Notes under the pieces: generated by a model
Told to the model about the DNA's origin: nothing
Databases searched by the model: none
What the model saw: the letters and a program-made list of their open reading frames with translations, nothing else
Translations under genes and position numbers: made by a program
From: an uncultured Oscillospiraceae bacterium
Lineage (GTDB): Bacteria; Bacillota; Clostridia; Oscillospirales; Acutalibacteraceae
Direction of reading: 5' to 3'
Length of the DNA: 5,447 nt
NCBI GenBank assembly: GCA_900540305.1
Contig: UQFL01000087.1
Span: forward strand, 1 to 5,447
Shown here: positions 5,409 through 5,447 of the stretch, one piece after another
How positions within the stretch are numbered: the first letter of the stretch is position 1
Layout of the letters: every line of letters begins with the position of its first letter

Positions 5409-5447
5409 TAAAGGAATTTTTAAAAATATACTTAAACATACCAAGAA

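Overview
The window looks like one end of an assembled contig from a low- to moderate-GC anaerobic Firmicute, most likely a Clostridia-type gut or rumen bacterium. I infer this from the A/T-rich codon use, the strong AGGAGG-type ribosome sites, the PerR/reverse-rubrerythrin oxidative-stress module and the GPH sugar transporter. No rRNA, tRNA, CRISPR array, insertion sequence or phage gene is visible.

Bases 1-73 are not biological. They are an Illumina P5 flow-cell sequence, an 8-base i5 index and the Nextera read-1 adapter ending in the Tn5 mosaic end, left untrimmed at the contig edge. Genomic sequence starts at base 74.

From 74 the layout is as follows. A strong terminator (about 109-139) ends a minus-strand gene (158-2188) for a membrane-anchored, multidomain PIG-L/LmbE-family deacetylase. 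A compact divergent promoter region (2189-2339) follows. It holds a minus-strand promoter for the PIG-L gene and a plus-strand extended -10 promoter followed by two tandem PerR-box-like palindromes. Reading right from there are perR (2340-2744), a reverse rubrerythrin (2770-3309), a hairpin terminator (3320-3345) and a small FMN-binding flavin-reductase-like protein (3381-3881). A bidirectional terminator (3903-3930) separates these from a convergent minus-strand GPH (MelB-type) cation:sugar symporter (3939-5372). The symporter's own putative promoter lies in the last 75 bases.

The plus-strand genes form a coherent peroxide-defence unit. PerR senses peroxide through its metal site and probably represses its own operon. 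The reverse rubrerythrin reduces H2O2 at a diiron site, fed with electrons by its N-terminal rubredoxin domain. The flavoprotein resembles the flavin half of high-molecular-weight rubredoxin (Hrb) without its rubredoxin half, so it could be the electron donor (inference). The PIG-L protein and the sugar symporter have no evident link to this unit.

I see no clearly novel system. The points most worth a second look are the adapter contamination, the odd architecture and predicted topology of the PIG-L protein, the tandem PerR operators and the split flavin/rubredoxin arrangement.
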